From assembly GCF_002531725.1 (NCBI RefSeq), contig NZ_NWSQ01000024.1, positions 41,088-105,087 on the forward strand: a DNA stretch of 64,000 bases. The letters run 5' to 3'. Source of the DNA: Rhizobium sp. L43. GTDB lineage: Bacteria > Pseudomonadota > Alphaproteobacteria > Rhizobiales > Rhizobiaceae. The translations under genes were made by a program, and so were the position numbers. Below are positions 59,999-64,000 of the stretch, piece by piece; position 1 is the first letter of the stretch, and each line of letters begins with the position of its first letter. The notes below the pieces were generated by a model that saw only the letters and a program-made list of their open reading frames with translations, was not told the DNA's origin and ran no database searches.

Positions 59999-60901
59999 TT
60001 ATACCTTCTCGACTTCCGGCCGCCCAAGGATACCTGTCGGCTTGAAGATCAGCACGAAAGCGAGGATGGCGAAGGTCGCGACATCCTTGTACGCGATGGT
60101 GAAATAGGCCGACCACAGCGATTCGATGAGGCCGATCATCAGCCCGCCGAGAACGGCGCCCGGCAACGAGCCGATGCCGCCGAGAACAGCTGCGGTAAAT
60201 GCCTTCACACCCGGCGTGAAGCCGTCGGCGAACGAAGCGACGCCATAATACATCAGATACATCGTGCCGGCGACGGCAGCCAGCGCCGCGCCCATGACGA
60301 AGGTGATCGAGATCGTCTGGTCGACATTGACGCCGAGCAGTGCCGCCATCTTTCGGTCCTGCTCCGTGGCGCGCTGGGCGCGGCCGAGTGCGGTACGATT
60401 GACGATATACCAGAAGATCGTGAGCAGCACCGCCGTGATGACGATGATGATGATCTGCTTCAGCGACACCGAGATGTTGCCGAACTGGTAAACCGTGCTC
60501 ACCATCGGCGGGATCGGCTTGTTGCGCGGACCTTGCGTCACCTGGATGAAGTTGGACAGCGTGATCGACATGCCGATCGCGGTGATCAGCGGCGCCAGGC
60601 GGAAGGAACCACGCAGCGGACGGTATGCGACGCGCTCGATCGTCCAATTCCATAAACTCGTCATCAGCATCGCGACGACAAGCATCGCCAGCAGCAGAAC
60701 TGCCACCGGAAGACCTGCGAAGATGGATGTGAGGACGAGAAAGACGATAAGAGCGGCGAAACCACCGAGCATGAAGATGTCGCCATGGGCGAAATTGATC
60801 ATGCCGATAATGCCGTAAACCATCGTATAGCCGATAGCCACAAGGCCATAGATGGATCCAAGCGTCAGCCCATTGAAGAGCTGCTGGACGAAATACTCCA
60901 T
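59999..60901 (-). CDS. livH: Branched-chain amino-acid ABC permease LivH
   Basis: This 300-residue protein has about eight hydrophobic helices with GLTLGSIYGLVAIGYTMVYGI and MINFAHGDIFMLGGF at the start, and EAA-loop QDRKMAALLGVNVDQTIS. The ATG at 60901 follows AGGGGAAAACGACAT. First gene of the liv operon. Confidence 0.94.
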   Translation of the reverse strand: MEYFVQQLFNGLTLGSIYGLVAIGYTMVYGIIGMINFAHGDIFMLGGFAALIVFLVLTSIFAGLPVAVLLLAMLVVAMLMTSLWNWTIERVAYRPLRGSFRLAPLITAIGMSITLSNFIQVTQGPRNKPIPPMVSTVYQFGNISVSLKQIIIIVITAVLLTIFWYIVNRTALGRAQRATEQDRKMAALLGVNVDQTISITFVMGAALAAVAGTMYLMYYGVASFADGFTPGVKAFTAAVLGGIGSLPGAVLGGLMIGLIESLWSAYFTIAYKDVATFAILAFVLIFKPTGILGRPEVEKV

Positions 60902-61441
60902 ATGTCGTTTTCCCCTGGATGCGAGCCGAACAGGCTGCATCTCTTTTTGGTTCTTTGGTTCCCCGTTTCAGAGAACCTCATAGGCCGAATGCATACCGGT
61001 TTCGTTGAAAATGTGAAGACAAAAAGGATTTACTCCGCCAAATTCTTGCCCGAACAGGCCGAAGTGGCGCATTTTAAACCAAAATCCACAGAAAATCGGC
61101 AGGGAAGGGCGTATTTTCAGTCAGAAACTGCCACTGAGTTAACCATCCGCGGATGTCGCCGGCGATTCCCTACGCTGCCTACTGCGCAAGCTATTCCATA
61201 GAATTGGAAGATGGCGCAAATTCAAACCTCAAGCCGGCTGCTTTTACGAATACCATTTCGCCGGCAAATGCCCCATCTTCGTCTGACAAGGCTGAAAGCT
61301 TATGGTAGCATCGTCAACGGCGTTATCGGGGAGGCGGAGCGCGACGGGAAACACCATATCAAGTATTAGTGGTGACAGGGATGGTTTGCGGACGAGCGAC
61401 AGTGGGGTGCTCGGCCCGCGTGGCGAAACGGCAAAACGACA
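60902..61441. other. Gene-free stretch between livH and pssB
   Basis: Promoter space of two divergent operons, 540 bases. I see no gene, clear terminator or repeat. Confidence 0.4.
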
Positions 61442-62239
61442 ATGCTAAGGACATTTGAAAGGGCGGCGCTCGAAGCCGGCAGGGCCATTATCACGGTCTT
61501 GCGCCAAGGCTTCCCGGTCGCCATGAAAGCGGATGCCAGTCCGGTCACGGTCGCCGACGAGGAGGCCGAACGCATCATCCTCGCGCATCTCGCCAGAGAT
61601 TATCCCGAAATACCGGTCGTGGCGGAAGAATCGGTCGCCGCCGGAAAAGTGCCCGATATCGCCGGCCGAGGCTTCTTCCTCGTCGACCCTCTCGACGGCA
61701 CGCGCGAATTCGTCGACGGACGGCAGGAATTCACCGTCAACATCGCCTATATCGAGAGCGGCGCCCCGGTGGCCGGCATCGTCTACGCGCCGGCGCTCGG
61801 GCTTGCCTTCTCCGGAGAACGCGGCCGGGCCGAACGGCTCGTCGTCACCGACGATTTCGCGGTTGGCGCGCGCGCAGCAATCACCGTGCGCGAACAGCCG
61901 GCCGACAGGCTGGCGCTTGCAAGCCTTCGCCACAACAGTCCGGAGACCGGGAGCTTCCTTGCCGATCACGCGATCTTCAAGTGCACCAATATCGGCTCCT
62001 CGCTGAAGTTCTGCCTGCTGGCCGAAGGCAAGGCCGACGTCTATCCGCGTTTTACCCGCACGATGGAATGGGACACCGCGGCCGGAGATGCGGTGCTGCG
62101 CGCCGCCGGCGGTTCGACGGTAACGCTCGACGGAGCGCCGCTGACCTACGGCAAGACCGGAACCGCGGCCGATTTCGACTTCGCCAACCCGAACTTCATC
62201 TCATGGGGCGGCAGGAAGCGCGTCCTCGAACCGGCGTAA
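61442..62239 (+). CDS. pssB: Inositol-phosphatase/CysQ family protein PssB
   Basis: The 265-residue protein is of the lithium-sensitive phosphatase family: VVAEESVAAG holds the metal Glu, VDPLDGTREFVDGRQEFTVNIAYIE is the core metal motif (DPLDGT), and RTMEWDTAAGDAVLRAAGG is the third motif (Asp). Both CysQ (PAP phosphatase) and inositol monophosphatase fit. In R. leguminosarum a gene of this type, pssB, lies just upstream of pssA and affects EPS production. The same order here supports the name. Confidence 0.85.
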   Translation: MLRTFERAALEAGRAIITVLRQGFPVAMKADASPVTVADEEAERIILAHLARDYPEIPVVAEESVAAGKVPDIAGRGFFLVDPLDGTREFVDGRQEFTVNIAYIESGAPVAGIVYAPALGLAFSGERGRAERLVVTDDFAVGARAAITVREQPADRLALASLRHNSPETGSFLADHAIFKCTNIGSSLKFCLLAEGKADVYPRFTRTMEWDTAAGDAVLRAAGGSTVTLDGAPLTYGKTGTAADFDFANPNFISWGGRKRVLEPA

Positions 62240-62867
62240 TCCCCCGCAGCAGGCACGAACGACCGACACCGGGTAAATCGCTCGCACCAAGCGATACCTC
62301 GTGCCTGTCGCCGGCCTCGGCACGTGGCTCCCGTTCGCCCCCTTCTTTAAGGCCGCTGTCTGCACAGCTTCGAATGCGGACAGCTGTAGAGTGTGATTTG
62401 CAACGCCAGGATGGGCCAGGCGATACCCCGGCGCGAATCCGATTCGCCGAATCTTCCGTGCCGGATGCTGCCGATCCCGCCTTGATTTTGTCATATTGTG
62501 ACACAGTTTGATGCCGACCGGGCATCTTCGCCAAAAAAATTTCGCTTAGGATCCGGTTAAAAATATCGGTTAACGGGTATTGGTCGCGTGCCGAAACCAC
62601 ACGTCGGACCACCCCTGGAAGCTCTCGTCAAAGGCCTAAAAACTTTGACGAAATTCCATTTATTAACAAAATATCATGAGCTTGCCTCAACTTAACGCAG
62701 ATGCGAAAGATTTATTGCGATGCGATATTTCTCTGGACACCATTACACAATTGTCGCATTTTTCCGTTTTAGTAGGGTTACCAAGACCTGAGTGCACCCC
62801 TGGTGACAGGGTTAACCATTGATCGCCTATTGCCGCCGCGCCCCTCGAAGACAACAGAGTACGATCC
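62240..62867. promoter_or_regulatory. Long upstream region of pssA
   Basis: No gene is seen in these 628 bases. The last 350 bases are AT-rich (runs near 62530-62780), in contrast to the flanking genes. In R. leguminosarum the pssA upstream region is reported to be long and to carry several promoters and regulator sites; I can see only the AT-rich character. Confidence 0.5.
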
Positions 62868-63593
62868 TTGAGCATCACGGAACTAAACAACAGCATTTCG
62901 ACTGACTCCTTCAGGCCGAGCCGCCGCCAGCAGCCGAGCCTGAAGGTTCAGACCCCCGTCATCCATAGCGATGCGCCGCAGGCGCCGCTGATGGACATTG
63001 CCCTGAAGCGGGCGTTCGACATCGTTTCGTCGTTGAGCGCCCTCCTCGTCCTTGCCCCCTTCCTTCTTTTCGTCGCGCTGCTGATCAAGCTCGACAGCCC
63101 GGGACCGGTGCTCTTCAAGCAGACCCGCTGGGGTAAGAACTGCAAGGCCATCAAGGTCTACAAGTTCCGCTCCATGCGCACTGATCTCTGCGATGTCTCG
63201 GGTGTTGCCCAGACGGTGAAGAACGACCCGCGCATCACCCGTATCGGTGCCATTCTTCGCCGCACGAACGTCGATGAGCTGCCGCAGCTGCTGAACGTGC
63301 TGATGGGCCACATGTCCGTCGTCGGTCCGCGCTGCCATGCGATCGGCATGCGCGCCGGCGGCATGCTCTACGAAGAGCTTGTGCCAGAATATCATCAGCG
63401 CCACGCCATGCGCCCCGGCATGACGGGTCTTGCCCAGATGCGCGGCCTGCGCGGCCCGACCGATCGTCCGGCCAAGGCGCGCGCCCGTATCGCCAGCGAT
63501 CTCTATTACGTCGGCAATTTTTCGATCCTGATGGATATCCGCATCATTGCCGGCACTGTCGTGTCGGAGCTGACCCGCGGAAAAGGTTTCTAA
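62868..63593 (+). CDS. pssA: EPS-initiating sugar transferase PssA (ExoY family)
   Basis: The protein belongs to the polyprenyl-phosphate hexose-phosphotransferase family. Seen: KRAFDIVSSLSALLVLAPFL (membrane helix), KLDSPGPVLFKQTRWGKNCKAIKVYKFRSMR, TNVDELPQLLNVLMGHMSVVGPR and RPGMTGLAQMRG. It transfers Glc-1-P from UDP-Glc to undecaprenyl phosphate, the first step of EPS synthesis. The TTG at 62868 gives 241 residues; an internal ATG at 62994 gives 199, close to the size reported for PssA. Neither has a clear ribosome site. Confidence 0.85.
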   Translation: MSITELNNSISTDSFRPSRRQQPSLKVQTPVIHSDAPQAPLMDIALKRAFDIVSSLSALLVLAPFLLFVALLIKLDSPGPVLFKQTRWGKNCKAIKVYKFRSMRTDLCDVSGVAQTVKNDPRITRIGAILRRTNVDELPQLLNVLMGHMSVVGPRCHAIGMRAGGMLYEELVPEYHQRHAMRPGMTGLAQMRGLRGPTDRPAKARARIASDLYYVGNFSILMDIRIIAGTVVSELTRGKGF

Positions 63594-63620
63594 GTTTTCC
63601 GAGAATAACCGGCTGCCTTT

Positions 63621-63665
63621 ACGCATGTAGGCCAAAACCGTGCATCGGTTTTGGCCTACATGCGT
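63621..63665. repeat. Perfect 20-bp hairpin after pssA
   Basis: Arms 63621-63640 and 63646-63665 are perfectly complementary with a loop of TGCAT. No T tract follows. Its stem is much longer than usual terminators; it may end pssA transcription or be a mobile-repeat remnant. Confidence 0.75.
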
Positions 63666-63930
63666 TAAAACGGAACCTGAGGCGCGCGGTGACGCGCTTG
63701 AATGCACGCCCGGAAGCGTGCAGCATTTCCGGGATAGCGACTGACGGCCGCCTGCATACGGCTGAGCGAATCAAGCTTGCGCATCCCGCTCTTCAGATAA
63801 CCCACCATATGCGACGAGAGATCGAGAATGATCGCGATCTCGTCGTTGCTCTTGCCGGCCGCAGATCAGCGAAGACATCCGATTTCGTGTCGGTTCAGCC
63901 TCTTCAACCTCCCCTCCTCCGGCCTATGGC
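63665..63930 (-). pseudogene. LuxR-type regulator remnant
   Basis: On the minus strand the frame reads LKRLNRHEIGCLR, then a TGA stop, then SAAGKSNDEIAIILDLSSHM, then VGYLKSGMRKLDSLSRMQAA. This is a LuxR-type helix-turn-helix (GKSNDEIA...S.HTV..HLKS) broken by an in-frame stop. The N-terminal ligand domain is absent. The rest of the window to 64000 shows no gene. Confidence 0.5.
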
Positions 63931-64000
63931 ATTCACACATTTAAAATTGCCTATGGGATTGCCTTCTGATTCTCTTGTTGCAAGCAGGAGAATTGAACGA

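Noticed and set aside
1..64000. CRISPR array, rRNA genes, insertion-sequence transposases
   Set aside because: I found no regularly spaced direct repeats, no rRNA sequence and no DDE or HUH transposase motifs in any open frame.

Overview
The window is a piece of a Rhizobium chromosome, most likely the R. leguminosarum/R. etli group. The evidence is GC-rich coding, RIME-like palindromic intergenic repeats, a urease cluster with the accessory genes typical of rhizobia, and the adjacent pair pssB (inositol-phosphatase family) and pssA (EPS-initiating sugar transferase) at the right end. All calls come from reading the sequence; no database search was run.

Left region, 1 to about 14,170: an AT-richer mobile element that begins outside the window. 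Its right junction lies inside a rhodanese gene, of which only the 3' end survives (about 14,170-14,331). The element carries a small serine recombinase, an HNH-like nuclease, an SGNH-hydrolase/SPRY virion-type protein, a small virion-type protein, a phage lysozyme and a VirE-type SF3 helicase. A leftward train of short genes of unknown function follows, including a DUF2958 protein. No capsid, portal, terminase or tail-assembly gene is recognisable. The helicase gene has a leader that looks like a transcription attenuator, and G-rich iteron-like repeats and a terminator follow it. Two of the operons share a nearly identical leader. Two noncoding stretches are rich in hairpins and share a 15-bp motif.

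14,400-33,600: an oxidoreductase and a divergent LysR regulator; heme oxygenase and bacteriophytochrome (biliverdin made and used by one operon); a pyrimidine-catabolism locus (RutR-like regulator, carbamoyl-amidohydrolase, dihydropyrimidinase, cupin, and an ABC importer with two permeases and an NMT1-type binding protein), with a good match to the RutR operator in the divergent promoter region; then an RND efflux pair.

33,600-55,200: a leftward nitrogen locus. The urea ABC transporter urtABCDE is followed by ureD, ureA, DUF1272, ureB, an LprI-like protein, a GT29-like protein, ureC, a TIGR02117 protein, a diguanylate cyclase, ureE, ureF and ureG. Right of urtA are a PAP2 phosphatase, a very unusual NCS1-permease/histidine-kinase/receiver fusion and a coupled LuxR-type response regulator, which could be the sensor for this locus. 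Together these genes would import urea and hydrolyse it to ammonia.

55,200-64,000: a branched-chain amino-acid ABC system (binding protein, a small membrane protein, livFGMH), then pssB, a long pssA upstream region, pssA, a 20-bp perfect hairpin and a broken LuxR-type remnant.
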